Part shown: piece by piece, positions 25,899 through 32,465 of the stretch
Numbering within the stretch: position 1 is the first letter of the stretch
Layout of the letters: each line of letters begins with the position of its first letter
NCBI GenBank assembly: GCA_034112345.1
Contig: JAWUVN010000026.1
Span: 1-39,933, forward strand
Direction of reading: 5' to 3'
DNA length: 39,933 nt
Source: Bermanella sp034112345
GTDB lineage: Bacteria > Pseudomonadota > Gammaproteobacteria > Pseudomonadales > Oceanobacteraceae
The notes under the pieces: generated by a model
What the model was told of the DNA's origin: nothing
Seen by the model: the letters and a program-made list of their open reading frames with translations, nothing else
The model's database searches: none
Position numbers and translations under genes: made by a program

Positions 25899-27065
25899 AT
25901 GAGTCTATTTGGCAATATCAGTGTTGAAACCTTTCTTAATGAATACTGGCAAAAAAAGCCTTTATTGATCCGAAATGCAATACCGTCTTTCGAAAGCCCA
26001 GTTGAAGCCAATGAAATAGCAGGCCTAGCACTAGAAGAAGATATTGAATCTAGAATAATCCTAGAGGAAGGCCCAAATTCAAAATGGGAGCTCGAATGCG
26101 GTCCATTTACCGAAGAACGATTCGACGCCCTTCCTGAAACAAAATGGACCCTATTAGTACAAGCTGTGGATCAATGGGTGCCTGAGATGGCCGATCTTTT
26201 AGAGCATTTCAAATTCATCCCTAGCTGGCGACTTGACGACATAATGGTTAGCTTTGCACCTGAAGGCGGCAGCGTAGGCCCTCATTACGATCAATATGAT
26301 GTTTTCTTACTTCAGGCCGAAGGTCAGCGAAAGTGGCAGTTAGGACCGAAATGCAAGCCAGATACAAGCCTACTAAAAGACACGAAATTAAGCATTCTTG
26401 AAACCATGCACGTAACTGATGAATGGATTACAAACCCTGGCGACCTACTCTATATACCACCCATGTACGCCCATAACGGCGTAGCGCAAAATGACTGTAT
26501 GACATTTTCGGTCGGCTTTAGAGCGCCCAGTGAAAGCGATATTCTGCAAGGACTAACAGACTTGGCCACAGAATCACTCACTGAATTTGATCGCTATAGC
26601 GACACCTCAATCAGTAACTCAACTGCAACCCCAGCTCTGATTGATAGCGATACTAGCGCTCGACTTTTAGACATAGTAAAAAACAAACTGGGCAATGAAA
26701 CACTGCTTAATCGCTGGATTGCTGAAGCCATGACTGAATGTAAATATGAGGACATTCACGAAGCGCTTGAAGAGCCTCTAGAATGGGATGAAGTAAGCCC
26801 TCTCATGACACCAGAGCACCGCTTAACCCAAAATGAAACAACTCGATGGGCATATTTTAAAACTGATGATGCTATCTACTTATTTGTTAATGGCATTGAA
26901 TACGATTTTCCGATCAATACCGCAACACTTCAGCTCATAGAAAAGCTGGCCAATAATCGCCACACCCCTGTCGCTGATCTACTAGGTCTTTTAGCTAATG
27001 AGAATAATCAGGATATTTTGCTAGACTTAATCAATAACAACTACCTATATTTCGACCAACAATAG
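25899..27065 (+). CDS. roxA: JmjC/cupin ribosomal protein uL16 arginine hydroxylase RoxA (YcfD)
   Basis: 388 residues from ATG 25899; a GTG three codons upstream is possible. It is a 2-oxoglutarate/Fe(II) oxygenase that hydroxylates an arginine of ribosomal protein L16 in E. coli. The iron triad is His129, Asp131 (VGPHYDQYDVF) and His192 (PPMYAHNG), spaced as in YcfD. WRLDDIMVSFAPEGG and FSVGFRAPSESD are family blocks, and a C-terminal winged-helix region follows. Placement after purB fits several marine gammaproteobacteria. The product is cytosolic. Confidence 0.93.
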   Translation: MSLFGNISVETFLNEYWQKKPLLIRNAIPSFESPVEANEIAGLALEEDIESRIILEEGPNSKWELECGPFTEERFDALPETKWTLLVQAVDQWVPEMADLLEHFKFIPSWRLDDIMVSFAPEGGSVGPHYDQYDVFLLQAEGQRKWQLGPKCKPDTSLLKDTKLSILETMHVTDEWITNPGDLLYIPPMYAHNGVAQNDCMTFSVGFRAPSESDILQGLTDLATESLTEFDRYSDTSISNSTATPALIDSDTSARLLDIVKNKLGNETLLNRWIAEAMTECKYEDIHEALEEPLEWDEVSPLMTPEHRLTQNETTRWAYFKTDDAIYLFVNGIEYDFPINTATLQLIEKLANNRHTPVADLLGLLANENNQDILLDLINNNYLYFDQQ

Positions 27066-27075
27066 AATAAAAGCC

Positions 27076-27996
27076 ATGACACGGATTAAAGTCAGTAGCG
27101 CCACATGGGATAAAGATCGCGTTTCCCTCAAAGGAATCAGAAACCAAGTTTTCATTATTGAGCAAGGCGTTAGCGAGCGCCTTGAATGGGACAATGAAGA
27201 TGCAAAATGCCAGCACTTCATTGCCTATATCAACAATGAAGCCGTTGGCTGCGCGCGATTAGTTGACAATAAAAAGGTAGGTCGAATGGCCGTATTGAAA
27301 GCCTACAGAGGAAAAAGTATTGGCAAAGAAATACTAGACCACATAAAACGCTACGCCTCTCAAAAACGCTACACTCGACTAGAACTTAGTGCGCAGTGCC
27401 ACGCTTACATGTTTTATCGAAACAGTGGCCTTACAGCCTGCTCAGCCCCATACAATGATGCTGGCATACCTCATATCGACATGGAGTTAAGAGTATTTAG
27501 TCATAATGAGGTGACAAATAGTCAATATGACATGGATTCAGATAATCACATATACCACGCCAAAGACAACATAGAGTCTCAAGGTTATATTGATATATTA
27601 CTATCCCAGTGCAACCGATCCATCATATTATGCTTAAACGATACCCAGCACCCCCTCATCAACCATGAACACCTACTTTCAAAAATTAAACTGCTAGCCA
27701 GAACGAATAAGCATTTTAAAACTTATATATTAATCAATAACCACCACGTAAACTCTTATGGATCCGCATTATTTAAGCTCGCCGATCGATTACCCTCATT
27801 TATTGAAATCAAAACAACCGCTGACACCATACCGTCACACTGTTTTTTTGATTCAAGAGCTTGGATTGATCTTAATGGAAGTGAGAGCCGCTTCTGCTAC
27901 TCTGATAGGGCTAAGGTCAGGCATTTTATGGAGCGCTTTAACAAATGGTGGAACCACGGAAAACACATAAGGGATACACGACGCATCTCTATCTAG
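27076..27996 (+). CDS. GNAT-family N-acetyltransferase with C-terminal DUF7931-like domain
   Basis: 306 residues in two halves. Residues 1-140 form an ElaA-like GNAT fold: RNQVFIIEQGVSERLEWDN, VGCARL, and the acetyl-CoA loop in AYRGKSIGKEILDHI. Residues about 150-300 (HIYHAKDNIESQGYIDILL, LARTNKHFKTYILIN, LADRLPSFIEIKT, FDSRAWIDL) resemble the DUF7931 domain often fused to or found with such GNATs; this assignment is from memory of the pattern. The substrate is unknown. It starts 10 bases after roxA and overlaps the next gene by 52 bases, so the three are probably expressed together. Confidence 0.8.
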   Translation: MTRIKVSSATWDKDRVSLKGIRNQVFIIEQGVSERLEWDNEDAKCQHFIAYINNEAVGCARLVDNKKVGRMAVLKAYRGKSIGKEILDHIKRYASQKRYTRLELSAQCHAYMFYRNSGLTACSAPYNDAGIPHIDMELRVFSHNEVTNSQYDMDSDNHIYHAKDNIESQGYIDILLSQCNRSIILCLNDTQHPLINHEHLLSKIKLLARTNKHFKTYILINNHHVNSYGSALFKLADRLPSFIEIKTTADTIPSHCFFDSRAWIDLNGSESRFCYSDRAKVRHFMERFNKWWNHGKHIRDTRRISI

Positions 27997-28523
27997 CCAT
28001 ATTCCTAACCCACATCATAGGATTAATAGGCTGTTCAGACAGGGCTCACTATGAAATAGTGGACCTGCATTTTAAGAATGCATCACAAGTAAAACCAGTG
28101 CTTCTATTCCTGCTCAATGACACCCCTGAAATTCAATTTTCCAATAAGACAATACTTATCCCTTCTAACTCAAAAAATACCGACATTATTTTAAAAATCA
28201 TAAAAGAAATTGATAAGCCTCCTACCGCCTACCAATTACAGTTCAATAAAAAAAATATCAAATCACGATCAACTAGCAATAAAAAAGATACGATACATTT
28301 AATAGAAGGAAAAGAAACAGTCACTCAATACAATAATCAAAACTTAAAAATTACCATATTCAAAGCATCAATGGACTCATCTTTAATCGACATCAGGAGT
28401 CTTTCTCTAGCCAACCCTAAAAATTCCTATCAAAAAAATAACTGGCTAATCAAACACAACCAAAGAAATGAAATTGCCCAGGACATTTTTCCAAACGGGT
28501 TCATTCTTAGGGCAATCGAATAA
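27945..28523 (+). CDS. putative lipoprotein with a secretin-N-like domain, function unknown
   Basis: 192 residues. A hydrophobic segment (about 14-29) ends in LIGC at 27-30, a lipobox, so Cys30 is probably acylated. Residues about 36-100 (YEIVDLHFKNASQVKPVLLF, ILIPSNSKNTDIILKIIKEI, DKPPTAYQLQF) follow the secretin N1/N3 ring-domain pattern: a strand, a helix aligning to a lumen position, a nucleotide-like ILI strand, then IxxxIxxID-P. No outer-membrane channel domain follows, so it is not a whole secretin. The start is not well supported by a ribosome binding site, and it overlaps the GNAT gene by 52 bases in another frame. It is AT-rich and Lys/Asn/Ser-rich compared with its neighbours. Confidence 0.62.
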   Translation: MVEPRKTHKGYTTHLYLAIFLTHIIGLIGCSDRAHYEIVDLHFKNASQVKPVLLFLLNDTPEIQFSNKTILIPSNSKNTDIILKIIKEIDKPPTAYQLQFNKKNIKSRSTSNKKDTIHLIEGKETVTQYNNQNLKITIFKASMDSSLIDIRSLSLANPKNSYQKNNWLIKHNQRNEIAQDIFPNGFILRAIE

Positions 28524-28553
28524 CCACAACCGTCGCCTGTTATTTTTTACAAT

Positions 28554-28583
28554 AAAAAAGGCCGTCAAATTTCATTGACGACC
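28554..28583 (-). terminator. terminator copy 1 downstream of the tRNA cluster
   Basis: GGCCGTCAA and TTGACGACC form a stem around ATTTCA. Read on minus the single mismatch becomes G-U and the hairpin is followed by six T (A-run 28554-28559). It lies 182 bases beyond a nearly identical hairpin. Confidence 0.7.
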
Positions 28584-28641
28584 TACAATACAAACACCTA
28601 AAGACACCCCGCTAAGTCTAAAAAAACTACTCAGCGCCAAA

Positions 28642-28701
28642 CCTACCTAATCAACATCTACCTAATCAACACCTACTTCATTAAAACCTACCTAATTAAA
28701 A
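28642..28701. repeat. four imperfect 15-bp tandem repeats
   Basis: The units are CCTACCTAATCAACA, TCTACCTAATCAACA, CCTACTTCATTAAAA and CCTACCTAATTAAAA. They lie between two related terminators past tRNA-Leu. No open frame explains them, and they are too short and lack spacers for a CRISPR array. Confidence 0.85.
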
Positions 28702-28735
28702 CCACCAAAAATCCCAATCAAAATATAGCAGGCAT

Positions 28736-28769
28736 AAAAAAAGCCGTTAATTTTCATTAACGACTTTTT
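28736..28769 (-). terminator. terminator copy 2, first after tRNA-Leu
   Basis: GCCGTTAA and TTAACGAC pair around TTTTCA, with a minus-strand T-run at 28736-28742. It lies about 40 bases after the tRNA-Leu 3' end and should end the tRNA operon transcript. Confidence 0.8.
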
Positions 28770-28807
28770 GAATATTTTGTAACTTAAAAAGCTACAAGTT
28801 TCTTAAA

Positions 28808-28892
28808 TGGTGGGGCGAGCCGGAATCGAACCGGCACTTCCTAAGAAACAAGATTTTAAATCTTGCGTGTCTACCAATTTCACCACCGCCCA
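28808..28892 (-). tRNA. tRNA-Leu (anticodon TAA)
   Basis: 85 bases including encoded CCA. The anticodon arm CAAGA-TTTAAAA-TCTTG presents TAA. The D region TGGTGAAATTGGTAGACAC is typical of tRNA-Leu, the variable arm is long, and the T arm is GCCGG-TTCGATT-CCGGC. The acceptor strands TGGGCGG and TCGCCCC pair at six positions, but the first pair would be U-C. Third in the Gly-Cys-Leu series, as glyW-cysT-leuZ in E. coli. Confidence 0.95.
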
Positions 28893-28953
28893 ACATACTA
28901 ATAAAAGCGACTGTCTTTTTCAAGACTCATATCAAAGAACTGAATCTTTAATA

Positions 28954-29027
28954 TGGAGGCGCGAGCCGGAATCGAACCGGCGTCGACGGAGTTGCAGTCC
29001 GCTGCATAACCACTCTACCATCGCGCC
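28954..29027 (-). tRNA. tRNA-Cys (anticodon GCA)
   Basis: 74 bases including CCA. Acceptor GGCGCGA pairs with TCGCGCC, the anticodon loop CTGCAAC shows GCA, and the T arm is GCCGG-TTCGATT-CCGGC. It follows tRNA-Gly after 101 bases. Confidence 0.97.
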
Positions 29028-29128
29028 ACGGTTATTAGATTAAAGCCCTTTCGGAATGCAACTACTTCAACCTTTAACTTAATTAAACTTCCTTAGAAGC
29101 TTAACAACACCTTATTACTAAGATGATT

Positions 29129-29204
<76 letters not shown>

Positions 29205-29233
29205 GCTGTGCTGTCTTGCTGACAACGAGGCGT

Positions 29234-29261
29234 ATTCTAATGACTCGCGCGCCAGTGTCAA
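29234..29261 (-). promoter_or_regulatory. strong sigma-70 promoter for the tRNA-Gly-Cys-Leu operon
   Basis: On minus, TTGACA (29261-29256), 16 bases, then TAGAAT (29239-29234), placed about 30 bases before tRNA-Gly. The sequence just after the -10 (ACGCCTCG) is GC-rich, the discriminator type of stringently controlled stable-RNA promoters. It begins inside the pgsA-tRNA gap, so the tRNAs do not depend on pgsA read-through. Confidence 0.8.
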
Positions 29262-29287
29262 CTATTTTTTCCTTATTTCTGAAGAAC

Positions 29288-29869
29288 TTACAGCTCACTA
29301 CCCTTCAAAACAGGCCATGCTGCTTTCAGGTAAGTCATCATTGACCAAAGAGTAAGCACTGCTGCAATTAACAGTATAAATATGGCAGCATAATACCAAC
29401 CATCACTGGATATTAATCCGTCCGTTCCTGCTGGCTCAATCCCAAGTAAGCCAGTAATCGCAACCATTTGAATTAATGTCTTAGCTTTACCCACATAACT
29501 TACAGCCACTTCAGCAGATTTATTCATTTCAGCCATCCACTCTCGCAATGCCGATATAACCACTTCACGAGCCACTATAATTAAGGCTGGAATTGTCAGC
29601 CAAAGCGTACTGTCTCTTTCTACAATGATCATCAAGGAAATAACCACGATAAGTTTATCAGCCACAGGGTCTAAAAACGCGCCAAATGGTGTCATCAAGT
29701 TCATTTTTCGAGCTAGGTAGCCATCCCAGTAATCAGTAATGCATGCAAACCAAAATACTACGGCCGCTGCAAAGCTAGACCAATAAACAGGTAAATAAAA
29801 TACTACTACCATTATCGGGATCAGAAGCACCCGAATCGAGGTTAAAATATTTGGTAAATTTAACGGCAT
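29288..29869 (-). CDS. pgsA: CDP-diacylglycerol--glycerol-3-phosphate 3-phosphatidyltransferase
   Basis: 193 residues from ATG 29869 (MPLNLPNILTSIRVLLIP), with GGAAG 5 bases upstream; a TTG four codons earlier is also in frame. It makes phosphatidylglycerol phosphate in the inner membrane. The CDP-alcohol phosphotransferase motif D-x2-DG-x2-AR-x8-G-x3-D-x3-D is complete as DYWDGYLARKMNLMTPFG then AFLDPVADK. Several membrane helices are evident. Order uvrC-pgsA-tRNA-Gly is the same as in E. coli. Confidence 0.97.
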   Translation of the reverse strand: MPLNLPNILTSIRVLLIPIMVVVFYLPVYWSSFAAAVVFWFACITDYWDGYLARKMNLMTPFGAFLDPVADKLIVVISLMIIVERDSTLWLTIPALIIVAREVVISALREWMAEMNKSAEVAVSYVGKAKTLIQMVAITGLLGIEPAGTDGLISSDGWYYAAIFILLIAAVLTLWSMMTYLKAAWPVLKGSEL

Positions 29870-29940
29870 AACAACTTCCAATTACAATCTTAGTTACAAT
29901 CTAAAATACAACATAATTTAAAACACCAAAGCTATTTACG

Positions 29941-31743
29941 CTAACCGTGTAAGTTATCGTATATTTCTTGAGCGAGTTGACGGCTAATTCCAGGTACCTT
30001 AGCTATCTCATCAACATTGGCAGACTTTATCTCACCTACATCGCCAAAGAATCTTAACAGCTCCCTACGCTTTTTTGGACCAATTCCTTCAATATCTTCC
30101 AATACAGAGCGACCCCGAGCTTTTGCTCGTCGTGCACGATGGCCAGTTATGGCAAATCGGTGAGACTCATCCCGTATCTGCTGAATCAAATGTAAGGCTG
30201 GCGAAGCCACATCTAATGTAAATTCGCCGCCTTCATAAAGTAAAACTTCCATCCCTGCCTTTCGAGTAACCCCTTTAGACACACCTAGAAGTTTTATTCG
30301 ACTCGTTAAGTTCAGTTCAGCCAAAACTTTTCGTGCAATACCCACTTGACCCTTACCGCCATCAATCAACAAAAGATCAGGCGTTTTATCTTCTGTGATT
30401 TTTTTAAAGCGCCTGGTCAGAGCCTGATCCATTGCACCATAATCATCACCAGCCTCAACCCCTTCAATATTAAACTTTCTATAGTCAGCCTTTAATGGTC
30501 CGTCACGATTAAATACAACGCACGAAGCAACCGTAGCCTCTCCATGACTGTGACTAACATCAAAGCATTCCATTCTATTGGGCACAACATCTAGAGCCAA
30601 AACCTGCATTAAGTCATCATACAGACCCGCCATATGGTGTTTATCTCGTATCTTCACTCTAACAGCGTCTTCCGCGTTATTTAACGACATCTGAAGCCAC
30701 TTTTGACGCTCAGCTCGCACCGAGTGAACAACCTTAACTTTTTTCGACTTTTGCTCACACAAGGCCGCTTGCACAATAACCTGATCGTCAATCTCATGAG
30801 ATATGATCACTTCATCAGGAATCTCTCGACCCATGACCAAATAATACTGCGATACAAACGCCTGCATAGCCTCTCCATAGGTTTCATCCATGCTATACCG
30901 AGGGTAATAAGATCGACTGCCCTGCATTTGCCCATGACGAACACTCAACACCTGCACTGCCCAAACCTTTTGATCCTGAACTATGGCCACCACATCCACA
31001 TTGCTACTACCCGCTTCAATAACCTGTGACTCTTGAACCTTCCTTAAATATTGAATTTGATCACGAATAACAGCGGCTTCTTCAAAGGCCATTCCAACAG
31101 CCGCAGCTTCCATATCAACTTGCAACTCAGCAATTAACGAAGGATTCTTCCCCTGCAAAAACATTTTGGCGTGATCTAAATCTTTTGCATACTGCTGTTT
31201 ACTTATTAGATCAACACACGGAGCCGAACAACGGCCAATTTGATGCTGCAAACAAGGTCGACTTCGATTATTAAAATAACTGTCGTCACAGTTTCTTAAT
31301 CGAAACACTTTTTGTAAAAAACTAAGACTTTCTTTTACAGCACCAGAACTTGGAAACGGGCCAAAGTACACTCCGTTTTTATTTCGCTTTCCACGGGAGT
31401 AACACAACAAAGGAAAGTTGTGCTTAGATAAAAAGATATAGGGGTAGGATTTGTCATCTTTTAAAAGAATATTATAGGGGGGCTTATTCTTTTTAATTAA
31501 GTTATTTTCTAACAGTAGAGCTTCTGTTTCGCTACTGGTAATTGTTATATCAATATTAGCAATGCGCGTAACAAGCGCCATTGTTTTTGAGTTTAGGCCA
31601 GTATTACTAAAATAGGATGTTAATCTGTTTTTTAAATTCTTTGCTTTACCCACGTAAAGCAACCGCCCTTCAGCGTCATACATTTGATAAACGCCAGGCT
31701 TCTCTGAAACCGTATTTAAAAAACCTTTAGAATCAAAAGACAT
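29941..31743 (-). CDS. uvrC: excinuclease ABC subunit C
   Basis: 600 residues from ATG 31743 (MSFDSKGFLNTVSEKPGVYQ); a TTG three codons upstream is in frame but not expected. UvrC makes both incisions in nucleotide excision repair. Domains in order: GIY-YIG nuclease (GVYQMYD about 17-23, LLYVGKAKNLKNR), a cysteine cluster near NCDDSYFNNRSRPCLQHQIG, the UVR UvrB-binding motif (about 200-235), the RNase H-like nuclease (ECFDVSHSHGEATVAS, DLLLIDGGKGQ), and C-terminal helix-hairpin-helix motifs (LEDIEGIGPKKRRELL, VPGISRQLAQEIY). It begins 9 bases after the uvrY stop without a clear ribosome binding site, so translation is probably coupled. Confidence 0.98.
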   Translation of the reverse strand: MSFDSKGFLNTVSEKPGVYQMYDAEGRLLYVGKAKNLKNRLTSYFSNTGLNSKTMALVTRIANIDITITSSETEALLLENNLIKKNKPPYNILLKDDKSYPYIFLSKHNFPLLCYSRGKRNKNGVYFGPFPSSGAVKESLSFLQKVFRLRNCDDSYFNNRSRPCLQHQIGRCSAPCVDLISKQQYAKDLDHAKMFLQGKNPSLIAELQVDMEAAAVGMAFEEAAVIRDQIQYLRKVQESQVIEAGSSNVDVVAIVQDQKVWAVQVLSVRHGQMQGSRSYYPRYSMDETYGEAMQAFVSQYYLVMGREIPDEVIISHEIDDQVIVQAALCEQKSKKVKVVHSVRAERQKWLQMSLNNAEDAVRVKIRDKHHMAGLYDDLMQVLALDVVPNRMECFDVSHSHGEATVASCVVFNRDGPLKADYRKFNIEGVEAGDDYGAMDQALTRRFKKITEDKTPDLLLIDGGKGQVGIARKVLAELNLTSRIKLLGVSKGVTRKAGMEVLLYEGGEFTLDVASPALHLIQQIRDESHRFAITGHRARRAKARGRSVLEDIEGIGPKKRRELLRFFGDVGEIKSANVDEIAKVPGISRQLAQEIYDNLHG

Positions 31744-31752
31744 TTCGAACAA

Positions 31753-32403
31753 CTATAAAGATGACTCTGTATCAACCATTCCATGTCGAATAGCTAAGCG
31801 CGTAAGTTCAACATCGCTTGAGATACTCATCTTTTCAAATATTCGATAACGGTAAGTGTTTACTGTTTTAGGGCTTAAGAATAACTGATCACTGATCTCT
31901 TGAACTTTCACACAGTTAGCGATCATAACAGATATCTGCATTTCACGATCCGACAATGCATCGAACGGACAAGCATTACCGCTATTTTCAAACGGCTTTA
32001 GAGCCATTCTTTGTGCTATTTCAGGGCTAATATATCGCTGCCCACTTTTTACTTTTAAAATGGCCTGTACCATTTCATCCGCACTTGCACCCTTGGTCAT
32101 ATAACCTGCAGCGCCTGCGTCTAATAATCGACTGGCATAAGGATCTTCATTACACGCTGTCACAGCAATCACTTTAATTTCTTCATTTTGACGTAAAAGC
32201 TTATGCGTGGCCTCTAGCCCACCCATACCAGGCATACGAATATCCATCAGCACAACATCAGGTTCGGTCTCTTTTGCATTAATCAATGCTTCTTCGCCAC
32301 TACAGGCTTGCGAGACCACTTCAATCATAATGCTATCACCCAGCAGGCTTACAATCCCCAGCCTTACCAAGTCGTGATCATCTACTACCATTACTTTAAT
32401 CAC
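31753..32403 (-). CDS. uvrY: two-component response regulator UvrY/GacA
   Basis: 216 residues from GTG 32403 (MIKVMVVDDHDLVRLG), chosen because GacA proteins begin exactly so and AGGGG lies 6 bases upstream. The receiver domain has the acidic pair Asp8-Asp9, phosphorylation site Asp54 (VLMDIRMPGMGG) and the conserved Thr and Lys (AVTAC, GYMTKGAS). A LuxR-type HTH follows (LSDREMQISVMIANC, SPKTVNTYRYRIFEKM). The usual partner is BarA/GacS, and the output is transcription of CsrB/RsmY-type small RNAs; neither is in this window. Confidence 0.95.
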   Translation of the reverse strand: MIKVMVVDDHDLVRLGIVSLLGDSIMIEVVSQACSGEEALINAKETEPDVVLMDIRMPGMGGLEATHKLLRQNEEIKVIAVTACNEDPYASRLLDAGAAGYMTKGASADEMVQAILKVKSGQRYISPEIAQRMALKPFENSGNACPFDALSDREMQISVMIANCVKVQEISDQLFLSPKTVNTYRYRIFEKMSISSDVELTRLAIRHGMVDTESSL

Positions 32404-32436
32404 TATCAACCCCTAAGTACTTCATATTTTGTACTG

Positions 32437-32465
32437 ATTATATTTATTATACTTTGCTGTGTAAC
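32437..32465 (-). promoter_or_regulatory. uvrY promoter candidate
   Basis: On minus, GTTACA (32465-32460), 17 bases, TATAAT (32442-32437). A second TATAAT sits 9 bases upstream (32451-32446). An inverted repeat AGTAC-N10-GTACT (32416-32435) lies between this -10 and the ribosome binding site. Confidence 0.5.

Noticed and set aside
28642..28701. CRISPR array
   Set aside because: The repeats are 15 bp, directly adjacent without spacers, and imperfect; no cas gene is nearby.
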